Source: Diploscapter coronatus (Eukaryota > Nematoda > Chromadorea > Rhabditida > Rhabditidae). Taken from it: DNA of 64,000 nt. Positions 13,801 through 24,300 of this stretch are shown piece by piece. Made by a program: the position numbers and the translations under genes. The first letter of the stretch is position 1; every line of letters begins with the position of its first letter. The DNA lies in assembly GCA_964036155.1 (NCBI GenBank), contig OZ038423.1, positions 77,019,249 to 77,083,248 on the forward strand, written 5' to 3'. The notes under the pieces were generated by a model. It saw only the letters and a program-made list of their open reading frames with translations, did no database searches and was not told the DNA's origin.

Positions 13801-15055
13801 AGCTTTCCCTGCTTTCTCTGAAATGCAGGAATTTAGCCATCTTTAGTATTGTCAATGACTGACTACTTGATCCTTTTATTTCGTCTCGAGTTATCGGTCA
13901 TTGACAATATTGATTTTCTTATAATTTTTGACTTTGCAGATTTGCTTAAAACGCCACGTTAAGAGATCAATTTCTTTTCAAAAAGTTTACTTGAATAGAA
14001 TTGCCAGAACCCACAAACGAATGCCAGCAATATTAGTATGAGCCTCTCGTAAAGGTTGTGAGAACTACCCTAACAGGAATACTCGCAATTGTTCTTGGAT
14101 TTGGGTTCTGACCATATTCTTTAGTCTGTTTACCTGGCAGGCTCATCGCCTTTCCTCTTCTTGTTGAGAATGGGCACATCATCGTCTGGGGACCATTCCC
14201 TGTCGAGCGCAGGAGGGGGCGTCTCTTCAGCTTGCTTCTTCTTCTTCACCTTTCCTTTGTCTTTCTCCCTCTGTTTCTTCTCGGTCGATTTCCTCTTTGC
14301 AGGTGGTGCTTTGAACGGTTTCTCAGGCTTAACATCTTCTCCTTCCTGCTGCTCAAGCTCTTCCACCTTCACCTCGTCTTCTCCGTCCAAGGATGCCTTC
14401 TTCTGAAGATAAATGTTTTGAAAACTCAGTTCTATTTCGACAAAATTATTTTGATTATTTAAAAACAAACGTCAATTGAATCTGGAGAGTTGATGAAATT
14501 TCATTTCTTCACTTTTTAAATGAAAACCCACCGGTTTTCTGCCCCGCTTGCCCGGCTCTGTTGTGACCACAGCAGCAGGTTCTGGCTCAGGCAGGGGTGC
14601 CTTGAAATCAGTGATGAAGTCCCCGCTGTACCGCATGTTCGGCTTGCGAGCACGGCCCGATCGTCCTGAACAATTCCAACTTGTTTACTCCTTAGCCTCG
14701 TTTGGAAGCTGATTTTCGAAAATGTTCATATTTCATTTCCCCCCTTATCAATTTCTGCATCACGGTTCTGGGTGGAATTATTTTCTAAACAATCCCAGAA
14801 TAATTCGTTGACAAAATCTCGCTTTCAATAGATCTCCACAATTTGCAAAATCCAAAGCCCATCTTTGCATCATCATGATCAAATTTCAATGGTCCTCGGG
14901 AAAAATCTTAAACTTATTTTAGACATAAATTTACTTGTAGGTTCATCGTTTGCAGCAGCGTTTTGTGCGGGATCAGGCTCGGCTTCCATCTCCGCATCCG
15001 GTTCGCTCTGCTCCGCCTCTGTCTGCTTCGACTTGGGCGGCCGGCCTCTGGGCAT
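4829..15055 (-). CDS. HNRNPU: AT-hook / proline-rich / hnRNP U-like SPRY and P-loop protein (33 exons)
   Basis: hnRNP U (SAF-A) is a nuclear RNA- and scaffold-binding protein; its SPRY plus kinase-like P-loop core is recognisable here. The 33 exons join in phase to 4914 nt (1637 residues). They begin at ATG 15055 (exon 1, 14935-15055; exon 2, 14532-14665; exon 3, 14134-14402) and end at TAA (exon 33, 4829-4951). AT-hooks: PRGRPPK at residues 2-8, GKRGRKP near 79-85. Residues 86-780 are charged, Ser-rich and then proline-rich with repeated PPPPPPK tracts; about 780-1060 is acidic. SPRY starts near 1094 (exons 21-26, 6708-7817). The P-loop GLPGVGKTTW is at about 1328 (exon 27, 6398-6588), followed by AARRRHNYIID and LSLFTGFQKK (exon 28, 6183-6294), matching the human core. 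No SAP domain and no RGG box are visible; the tail is Ser/Gln/Pro-rich. A possible trans-splice acceptor (TTTTTCAG) precedes base 15124. The N-terminal half could also be a separate transcript. Confidence 0.85.
9234..9320. repeat. Fold-back inverted repeat in an intron of the hnRNP U-like gene
   Basis: Arms at 9234-9262 and 9288-9320 are near-perfect inverted copies sharing the core GCGTTCAGACTTTGTT, with a loop of about 25 nt. It lies inside the intron between 9138 and 9376. The structure suggests a small non-autonomous transposable element or an RNA hairpin. No target-site duplication was identified. Confidence 0.6.
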
Positions 15056-16234
15056 TTTCCGGGTTTCCTTCCAAACTCGCTGCTTTTCAATTTACTCGGC
15101 TACTTTCCCTCTTCGATCGGAAAACTGAAAAATTCTCCAGTTTCAACATGAAAACAACGATTTTCGCGAAAAAAAAAACGAGAAAAATCAATGAGATTCG
15201 AAAATCGATGTAAATTTGGATGGTTTTCAGGCGAAATTTCGAGAAGAGCGATGGAATTGTTTGGGGAAGATTAGGATATTCGGGCGCTTTGAAATGCGTG
15301 GAAAATTCCGCAAAAATTAATCAAATCGGATGATTTATCGGGGAAAAAGAATATTGGCGCTAGGCGAAAAACGGCAGTACGCTCGCGCGTGCAGCGCGTA
15401 ACGCAAGAACACGGCAAAGCGCGTGACTTACGAAAATAGAGAAGCACGTTGAAAGAGCAAAACTGTTGTGAAATTCACTCAATTGCAGGGTAATCAACTC
15501 GAAGCAGAGGCAATTAACGATAGTTCGGGCAATTAGCGCGGGAAAATAAACCGATAATTGGACGGCAATAAATGGAGAGAGAGCATTGAATTTAGCAGAG
15601 TGGCAAAAAGTGGCAAAGAAATTATCGATCGATTTTCAAGGGCACACTGGCTGAAATAGTGCACTGCAGAGGAGAGTTTGGGCAGATGGCGAAAAGCAGT
15701 TTGCTAAATTGAACCAAGTGGGCAATTAACGGGCAGTAATTATCAAAATTAGACAGATTATATGGCTTGAAAATTCAGAATGAAGAAGTAGAAACACTTC
15801 ATGCATTTTTTCCTGCAAATTTAGTGCTAATTATCTCTAGATAATTTGATTAATTAGTGAAAAGACTTTCTGAAACTTGAAAATACCATTGTAATCACTT
15901 TAAAATCGAAAACGGATGTTGGCGGATCGAAAAATTGCGACCCCAACCCGATCCGATCCTAAATTTCTAATATCGCTAAAAATCGAATATTACAAGACCC
16001 TCTTTCTCCCTTGCAAATAATATTTCTGAATAATATCCAAGTCTTCTTGGAATATTTTCCCATTTCACTGAACATCTATTTGGATATTTCTTTCACTTTA
16101 AAAATTTTGGATCTAACAATAGTGAGAGGATTATTTCGTTTTTTCAGAAATGTATGATTCTCTTAATTTATACAATTAAAATGAATCAAACGAACGAATA
16201 TTTGAATTGGTTGAACAATAATCTGCTCAATTTC
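15056..16234. promoter_or_regulatory. Upstream region of the hnRNP U-like gene
   Basis: No exon was found beyond the 5' end of the hnRNP U-like gene. Unusually for this AT-rich genome, 15360-15430 is dense in CpG (repeated CGCG and GCGC). It is followed by AT-rich sequence with repeated GGCAATTAA-like words. This fits a promoter / 5' UTR region of a widely expressed gene, but no defined element can be named. Confidence 0.35.
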
Positions 16235-16333
16235 GAATGCCATCTCGCATTCAAATGCAACATGCTCAAGAGAATGAGAGTAAGGAGTTTTCATTTTAAT
16301 AAATACTTTAAAGAATATTTATTTCAGTTGTAA
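16181..16333 (+). CDS. Possible 50-residue micro-ORF antisense to the 3' flank of the Hsp70-Kelch gene
   Basis: An ATG-initiated ORF runs from 16181 to TAA at 16331-16333. The peptide is rich in Asn/Phe/Arg/Lys (for example LNWLNNNLLNFECHLAFKCN). I recognise no family. The same frame is open in the inverted duplicate (- strand, stop at 45561-45563, up to about 45655), although the bases differ, for example KR replaced by RG. An internal GTAAGG...TTTCAG pair could also be spliced out. This may be chance within a duplicated flank. Confidence 0.2.
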   Translation: MNQTNEYLNWLNNNLLNFECHLAFKCNMLKRMRVRSFHFNKYFKEYLFQL

Positions 16334-17600
16334 TTTTCTCTCATCACTTTTGAATGTCTTCGAGGGTTGTCTGTATCATGTGCATTGAAATTAAATTATT
16401 ACTTCACGGTTTTTATTGAAAGAATAATAACTTTAGATGAAATTAATGATAATCATATCAACGAGTTTTATTTTATTGTCAACGACTGGCAAATACTCCA
16501 AACGTGAAAGTCGTTCTAATTTACAATTAAGACCTAATATAAAGTTTTCTCCAATTTGAATATAAATAATAAGTAGAGATGGGATATCGAACTAAAGGTT
16601 CCTTCTCTTCAGAGGCAAGAATCTTCTCATTGTACTATAGTCGTGTATATAAATTCGGCTATTCAAATATAAATTCAGCTGATAAGACAGTTATTCTTGC
16701 TAGTCGCAGGCAAGTTTCTCAATTTTCCCACTTCTCGCCATTTATTCGTTTGTGGATCGTACTCTTCAATAACGTCACAGAAGTTTATCGGCCAGTAAGA
16801 ACCATCACTTTTCTCAGCATCTTGAAATCTAAGTTGAAAAATATTTCGTATAAAGATATGCACAATCTCAGCTCACCCTCCGATTGCATACAATTTTCCG
16901 TTAGCGACAATGAGCGGATGACAATATCTTGCATAATTCATATCAGCGATTCGAGAAATTCGGCCGTCAGCTAGAGCTGAGGGATTGAAACACAGGCAGG
17001 ATTTTAATATATTAAGACGACTAAATATATAATGATACATTATTTATCATACAAAATTAACTCTTTCGATCCTCCAGTTATGTAAATTCTTCCATTTAAC
17101 GATGCAACTCCGAAAGAACCCTGTCTTTCTGGAATCTCTCCAATCTCAATCCATTTCCGTTCATCGTCTGATAATCGATATATCTTCTTACTAACAAGTC
17201 CATCAATAACTGAATATTCATAATTACAATAATGAATATGCTATAATGTGACCGTATAAAATTTCATCGCATGTTATTGTTTGAGTACCCATAATTGGAA
17301 GAGGAAAAGCAGGTCCTGTTTGCCAGTTTCCGTCTATTAAAACCTGAATAAATTATTTCATGGACTTTCATTCAATCTTCTTACATCAACTCGATTCGTT
17401 TCTTGATATGTTTTAGATCCTCTCCACCCAAATAATAGAATTTGTCTTTGAAATAAGCCACAGCTGCACCATAACGCCATTCAGGAGGATCTGGACCTGT
17501 AAAATTCTTTGAATCGATCATTCATGGATTTGTTGATAAGACCTTTTGAAATTTGTCGAGTATTCGAGTCATATATTTCAAATGATGATTTATTTATGTT
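16235..17600. repeat. Inverted segmental duplication, copy 1 (Kelch part plus 3' flank)
   Basis: This segment, read on the - strand, matches 44546-45655 read on the + strand. Exon borders, introns and about 400 nt of 3' flank are all conserved; by eye the copies differ at roughly 10-20% of positions. Homology decays sharply below about 16235 and upstream of the exon starting at 17615. Confidence 0.85.
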
Positions 17601-19530
17601 GTTAATTCCAAAAATCTGAAATTTGAGAAATTATCCAAAATAATGAACATAAGAATTTACTTTATTCTGTGTAGTTGCTACTTGATATGGCGCATACCAA
17701 TTTTGGAATTTTACAATATTTTCGACTGAAAAGTTATGAGAATTGAACAAGCCTATTCTTCCTTCATCTTCACCATTATTTGAATATAAATCTAAATTAT
17801 AATAAATTATTGAATATTTTATCCCGTTAAATTTATTCTTATTTCTTACAGTAAAACAAAATTTTATGCAAGTTATTGAATGAATTGTCTCCACCAATTT
17901 GTAAACTATTGACATTTTTGGCTAATTCATTCATTTCATTATTAATCAATGGGATTTCAATTCCTTTCTGAAATTATCACTTCCATTTTAGTAATGAATT
18001 GTTTGTTTTCAAACCTCCAAAGCATCTGCAATAATCGCAGCCCCATGAGCTACAACCTCTTCAGGATTGGCATTGTATCTCAATTTTGCTTGACCAAATT
18101 TACGCGACAAAAGTTCTTGAATTTTTGGAATTCGAGTTGATCCACCAACTAAGATCTGTAAAATGGAAGGGACTTTATTAGCCTATTGAACATAAAATAT
18201 AAAACTCAGAATCACCACATGATCTAACTGCTCTGGTGATATCCGCGCAGTATTGAGCCCTTTATCAACTAATTCCATCGATTTGTTGAATAATTCATTG
18301 CATAGTTCGTTAAATTTAACTTTGGTTAGTTCTACATTTACTTCTCGCTCATCGTTTATATCCATCTAGAATTTGTTTATGATATTATTCAGCTCAATGT
18401 GCAATAAATCAAAAAAAAAAAAATATTACATAGATATTATATGACTCGATTTCGAATGAAAGAGATTCTTTAGTGTCTCTACAAACAGTTCGAAGTCGTT
18501 TTATATGTCTCGGTCTTTGAATAATATCGAAATTCGATGCTTGTATGGAAATATCATTTACATATTTCATTACTTTACTGTCGATATCTTGGCCTCCTAA
18601 AATTCAGATAATAGATTCTTCATTAACAATTCTAAACCTGACCCAAGTGACTGTCGCCAGTTACAGCTTTTACCCGAAGTTTTCCTTTGTTTATTTCGGC
18701 GACGCTTATATCAAGAGTCCCTAAATCAACTGATAAATGAGCGAATTTTTAGCTAAATACCTCCTCCAAAATCGAAGATCAAGATTTTAGAGTTTCCTAA
18801 TTCAGCTTTATGATTGTAAGCAATTGCAGCTGCAGTGGGTTCTTGTAGCAAATATTTCAGTTCAAGTCCAGCCAATTCGACAGCTCTTTTCGTTGCAGAG
18901 ATTTGGTCAGAATTGAATAATGCAGGTACTGTAACAACGGCGCCGGTTACTTGTTTATTTAGATATCTCTGAACGAATATCTTTAGCTTCCACTATAAAA
19001 TGATCATTATTTACTTCAGCTGTAGCCTTTAATTTCTTCAAAATTTCCGCCGAAACTTCTTCTGCCTTGATGAACCGTTCATTTGGTTTTCCTTCGTTCA
19101 ACACATATCCACAAAAATCCTAAAATTAGCGTTTTGAGAAAGTAATGAATATCTTACATCTTTCGCATCGACGTTAAATGCCCAAAGATTTCGATCCTCA
19201 GCATTGGGCAAATCAACCAGAAATTTCCAGCCAATCAAACGTTTTGAATCTATTTTTAACGAACTCTATCAAAACTTTCAGAAATATTTTTCTCACCATA
19301 TAAAATATTCGACGGATCTGTATTGCACCCCAAAGCAGGATGACCGACTAAAATTCCCGATCCACAATACGCTACTACTGAAGGAATTGTTCGCTTGCCT
19401 AAAATTTTAGAATATTCTTGGAAAATAATAAATACAGACCATCGTCAGAAACAATCACAACAGGATTTCCCTTTTCAATTACAGAAACACACGAATATGT
19501 AGTTCCCAAATCGATGCCGATATAGACCAT
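16675..19530 (-). CDS. Hsp70 nucleotide-binding domain fused to Kelch repeats (17 exons, one apparent frameshift)
   Basis: Exons: 19440-19530, 19297-19398, 19158-19249, 19015-19119, 18761-18968, 18643-18720, 18430-18596, 18216-18365, 18015-18155, 17850-17967, 17661-17791, 17543-17615, 17385-17496, 17253-17343, 17062-17209, 16877-17020, 16675-16828. Residues 1-378 are an Hsp70 ATPase domain: [17 protein letters not shown] at the start, DSKRLIG with the lysine equivalent to Lys71 of Hsc70, [21 protein letters not shown] and [14 protein letters not shown]. The Hsp70 substrate-binding domain is absent. After a linker (about 379-461), Kelch-type blades follow ([34 protein letters not shown]) up to TGA at 16675. 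All junctions keep phase except exon 13, which is 1 nt shorter than its paralogue, giving a frameshift near 17419-17430; without it the product would be about 701 residues. This may be a young pseudogene or a sequence error. Hsp70 would supply ATP-driven switching and Kelch a protein-binding propeller; that role is inferred. Confidence 0.8.
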
Positions 19531-21366
19531 TTTTATTCTTTAATTTTTAAAATAAAAACTTTGTACTGATTTAGGAAATAAAGTTAAAAAGAATCAATAA
19601 TCATTTGGAGCAAGAAAGCAGCTTTTACATTGAATGAAACTTGATAAGAGAATTGTGATGTCGAATATTTTGCGAGGAAAATCTTATCATAAAATTAAAA
19701 AGCGCAAACGGACCCCCAAATAGTGCTCAGCATGATCAAATTTGTTGTTAAATTGTCCACAAGGGTGTAACTGAGATTTTGACGAAGTAGAAAATAACCA
19801 AGACCTAGAAAATAATAGGAAGCTGAACCTTGAAATGAACATGTTTTTTTCAATACAAAACCCCGCAGATGCAATCATCATGAGCTTATTTTGGGCATAG
19901 GTCAGTTTTATAGAATTTATCATCGATCTAGATTAGGTCTTTTTATGCCTCCGCAGTCTGGACATGAATTGTTTCCTATTTTAAAGGTTCCCTCACTACC
20001 ACTTCCTGACATTCTTGCGATCTACAATTTATGGAATTCGGTAACTCGGAAATGTCGCAACTTGACGAGATAGTATAGTATGCAAAAACGAAAGAGCGTT
20101 TCCCTACACTCTTCCCACCTTTAACTCTATTTCGTCAAGTTGCGACATTTCCGAATGGTCTGGAATTCTTATGGGTCATAGTAAGTTTCAGGTTGTTTCG
20201 TTGTAACACATCTTATTCTTTCAAGCAGTTTTGATAAAATCGTTTATTTTCATCGATTTTTGGTTCAAATGGCACTTCGAATGATGTACGAGAGCCATTC
20301 AGATAATTGATAACTTGATTAAAAATTCATAATTCATAACAGAAGAAATTGTTGTCATTCAATAATCTTGAAATGTAGAAACTTCAGAGATATCTTTAAA
20401 AATAGGTAATTGAAAAGTTTATAATTCCACTTACTTACTTTCTAAACCAAAACTAGAACTCGACGTTGTAAACAATAAGTAGTGAAATGATGATAAGATA
20501 TTGAAAAATCTTTTCAAAGAATAAGTCATTTCAAACGATAGAAGTGAGCAGTTCATTAACTTTGACATTTTTGGAAATGATAATTCAATCCATTTTCGAT
20601 AAGTAATCAAATCTTTGACTAAAACTTCCATTCATAAAACAAGCATTCAATCGAAAGAAAAATACTTCGTAGTAGAATAAATATAGAAGGCTGGATGACA
20701 AAGGAAATCGGGTCATAAAGATGGTTTTCTTGAAATCCAATAATGAGTTGGCAATAGAATAAATAAAATAGAAAATTTTGTAGTATTTTGAAATTTGAAA
20801 AAAGTAAAGAAATTGGAAAATCGGCCTACCATTGGAGAAAGGCCCGTGTGCAGGAGAACATCACAAATCGAAGGAAAGGAAGGAGCAGTGGATAACGTAC
20901 AACAGGAAAAAGGCAAATTCAATAATGATACCTAAAAACAAGTTTCATAAATGTTTGGTAAGCTAAACCAGACTTCTCAGAATTCGACCCGCAAGTCGAT
21001 CCATAGAAAAAATAGCATGCCATATTGAGAAAGAGGAAGAGCATATCTTCTTTTTCTCTCTCTCTCGAAAAGATGCATTATTATTTGTGGGTTTTTACGG
21101 GTCTAGTTTTGAGAAATCTGAACTAAACTTTGAAAATGAGTGATTTTTTCAAACAGTGCAGATTGTAAGGTGAAAATTCTGTTGGCAGGGTGTTTAATTT
21201 TAGAGATCACAAAATGCTGCATATCTTGAAAGATTCTCATTCCTTCGAAGATATTCATTAGAAAATTTTTAAAGATCTGTCTTCTTCCAGAATTGTAGCC
21301 TTATGAAGATGTTTTTGAAATAAGGATTTCTTACATTCGAATCCTTGTGCTATGTGATTTTGGAAT
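19531..21366. other. Intergenic stretch between Hsp70-Kelch and Nck
   Basis: No supported gene. Short - strand ORFs at 20431-20631 and 20713-20922 have no recognisable domain and no convincing splice partners. The stretch contains the hairpin at 20046-20154, a short CT microsatellite around 21055-21066, and presumably the promoter of the Hsp70-Kelch gene and the 3' UTR of Nck. I saw no clear heat-shock element upstream of 19530. Confidence 0.4.
20046..20154. repeat. 28-bp inverted repeat with 53-nt loop
   Basis: The left arm 20046-20073 and right arm 20127-20154 are reverse complements with one mismatch (core GTCGCAACTTGACGA). It sits between genes and could be a short fold-back transposable element or encode a structured transcript. 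No ORF is inside. Confidence 0.75.
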
Positions 21367-24300
21367 TTATCTGGGCAAGGGCGAAGTGAGGTAGAGTTTT
21401 TCGTTGGCGGAGGAGAAGATGGGATGACTGCGGTAGTGGGTGATGAGTGCGTGCATGTTCGGGAACGAACGGGTTCCGATACGCAACTGGCCGTCCACTG
21501 TCTGCAAATCAGACTTTAAAAAAAAAACATTTTATGAAATCTAGACTAGACAAAAAAACTAAATTAATCGAAAAGGGAAGAAATAGACCACAAATTCGCT
21601 TGAGATGCACGAAATTTCAATTTAAAAACGATATTCTTGCCGTAAAACTTACCTGAACTTTGAAGTGCTTGTTTCGCTCGACGCCTCGCATTGAAATAGA
21701 AAGGTCTCCGGGCTGAAATAAGCAAATTATTAGAAAAATGGATTGTTTTCAAATTCTTTTCAACTAAAAATATCGAAATCGCTCACATTGCTTTCGGAAT
21801 CTCTGACAAGGAATTCTCCCTCTCGTCCCGAATTGAGCAGCCGGTCAGCCTCGTCTCTGGATATCCTTCCGAAGTACCACGGCTCAGAGGATATACCACC
21901 CGTCGAATCGGCAGAAGCAGGCTGGGACCACGAGGAAGCAATTGGTACGGGTGCAGGTGCGGGCGCGGGCGCTGAGGCGGATGAACCGTTTGAAATCACC
22001 TGTGAAAATGTATGCTAATTTAAAGAAAAAAAAATCAAAAATGTAATTTGTACAGGGAGAAGTTCAGATTTCGATTTAGTAAAATGAGAAAAGATCTGTC
22101 CAATACGCAAAAAAATTTCTATTCTGAATTGAAAAATTTATATTTGCTAGGTACTAATGCAAATCATAAAAATATTAGCCAAATTCGATAACCTTACAAA
22201 AATTTTCCTAGTAAAATAAAAAGGAAAGAATAAAAACTACAATTTTAAAAATTTAAGGAAAGATTACCTCAATGTAATTCCTGGGAATAAGTCCCTCAGC
22301 ATTCTTGTTATTCCTAGCCAACCACCAGTCAGGGTCGTGTGGAGGATGGTCGATCACATCTAGCGCCTCTCCTTTTCGGAACGACAATTCTTCGGGAGAT
22401 GAGGCTTCGAATGAATACAACGCGACTACTGTCTGAAAATTGGAAAAGTTTAGCAAGACGGAAAAAATAGCATCTTTCGATATTATAAAAAGTTGTTCTT
22501 ACTAAATTCAGATAGATATTTGATGAAAAATGGTTATTTGGAAACAGACATCAAAATGTGGATGGAAATGCTAGGGTAAATAGTCTCCAAAATCATCTCT
22601 ACGTGTTTCAGATTTTGACATCACAAGGTTTGCACATTGTCATAAAACTGGAAATAACCATTGTTTTTCAGAGTTTTACCTAGAGAGAGTATTGAATAAA
22701 CCTTTTTTCTAAAAAAATGTATACCTCCAATTTGTGTTTGTTGGAAGGATTGGTGGAGGCTGCCTGTGGCGGCTGCTGCGACTGTCCGGCAGCAGCGAGT
22801 GCGCTGCCGAGCGAGGCGAATCCCCCATTCGCGTTGCCCGTTCCGGCGGCAGAATCTGATTCCTCCACGTAGTTCGAGGGGAACCACCCAGAAACACCGT
22901 CTTTCTGAATATTTTTATGAGAAATTATCAAAACTGACTTTGAGAAATAAAAAATGCCCCCCTTGATTTATCATTGCGGTGTTACCGTCACTGTCTGGAT
23001 TTGTCACCGACTTTGTTTCTTATTTCTCTCCTACTTACATATTCTCTCACCCTAAAGACCGATGATAAATACATGCGGTAACGGTGACAAATCTAGGGTG
23101 CTGTAAAAATAATACAATTTAAAAGAAAATTTTGGATACTATTTTGAAAAAAGCAATGTTTCATTTGATAAGTTGCTTAGGAAAAGAAGTTTAAATATTT
23201 CTCACCTCTCCCTTCCACCATCCGTCAGTGGACTTTTCGATAACAGTGATCGTGTCGCCCTTCGTCAGCTGCAACTCGTCGTCGAGTCGAGGGTCGTACG
23301 AGAATTTCACCGTTGCCATTGTTCGGGAGGACATCTGGAAGACAAGAATGATCAAAATAGCTCGAAAGAAAAATCACGAAACTACTGGTTGATAACGTTT
23401 GAATCAATTTCTGTCCTTTTTCTTTGAAAGTTCTTGAATTTCTAAAGAAACCAATTCCAATACTCAACAAATGTTGAATTTTTTTTTCAAAAAAAAAAAA
23501 AGAAGTAAAATGTGCCTTTATAAAGGATGAGCTGGACTGTGCAGGCGAATGGTTGTTGTTGCTGTGCGCCGATGGAGAGGCCAAAGAGTCGGAAGGAAAC
23601 TGAAAATATGAAAATAAAAATCTTTTAGCAATGCCCTTCAAAACTATAACTCCGCCTAGTTAACAACTCGTAAAATCGCCGAACATATGATTTTGACAAG
23701 ACAAGAACGACTGCATGTCCTGTTGAGCAACAGGAAAATGACGGAAAAATAGAGACTTGAAGATACATTTGGAGAAATGAGAGGCTGAAAGAAGCAGAAA
23801 GTGGAAGAAAAGAAACAAAAGGGGCTTTGAAATGCGATATTTTGCCCAGTGAATGAGCTTCATCAAAAGTCGATAAGCACAATGGACCAGGACTCTATCA
23901 TTCTGACTATCTCTTATCACTGCAAAGAGAGAAAGATGCAGAGGAAGGGGAATCGATAAGAAAGTGAGCCATTCCATGCCATCCTCCAGACTGTACATTT
24001 GTTTGCAAAATGCCAGAGGCATAACGATAGAGGGAGAAGCTGGGAATAGAGTGGAAAATGGAGAGAGTGAGAGAAAAAAGTAGAGGAATGAAAGGGGCGC
24101 TGTAAATGAAAGGAAAAGAAAAAGAAGAATAGTAAAACTAGTCAAAAAGAAGGCATGAATACCCGAAGCAACGAACAGAGGAGGACATAAAAATCAAATG
24201 AGAACGAGAAAGAAAGAGCAGCATAACAATTGTTACAAAGAGAAAGGTTCGGAATACCTGCAAAAATAACCGAAAGTCTCGCTTATTCGTATTTCTCAAA

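Noticed and set aside
17499..17542. A second frameshift between the Kelch copies (GATCGATTC versus GATCGCGATTC)
   Set aside because: This difference lies inside an intron (GT...TTTTACAG) shared by both copies, so it does not affect the protein.
23660..24145. 161-residue - strand ORF in the large Nck intron
   Set aside because: Leu/Phe/Ser-rich translation of a purine-rich (+ strand) tract, with no domain and no splice fit to the Nck frame.
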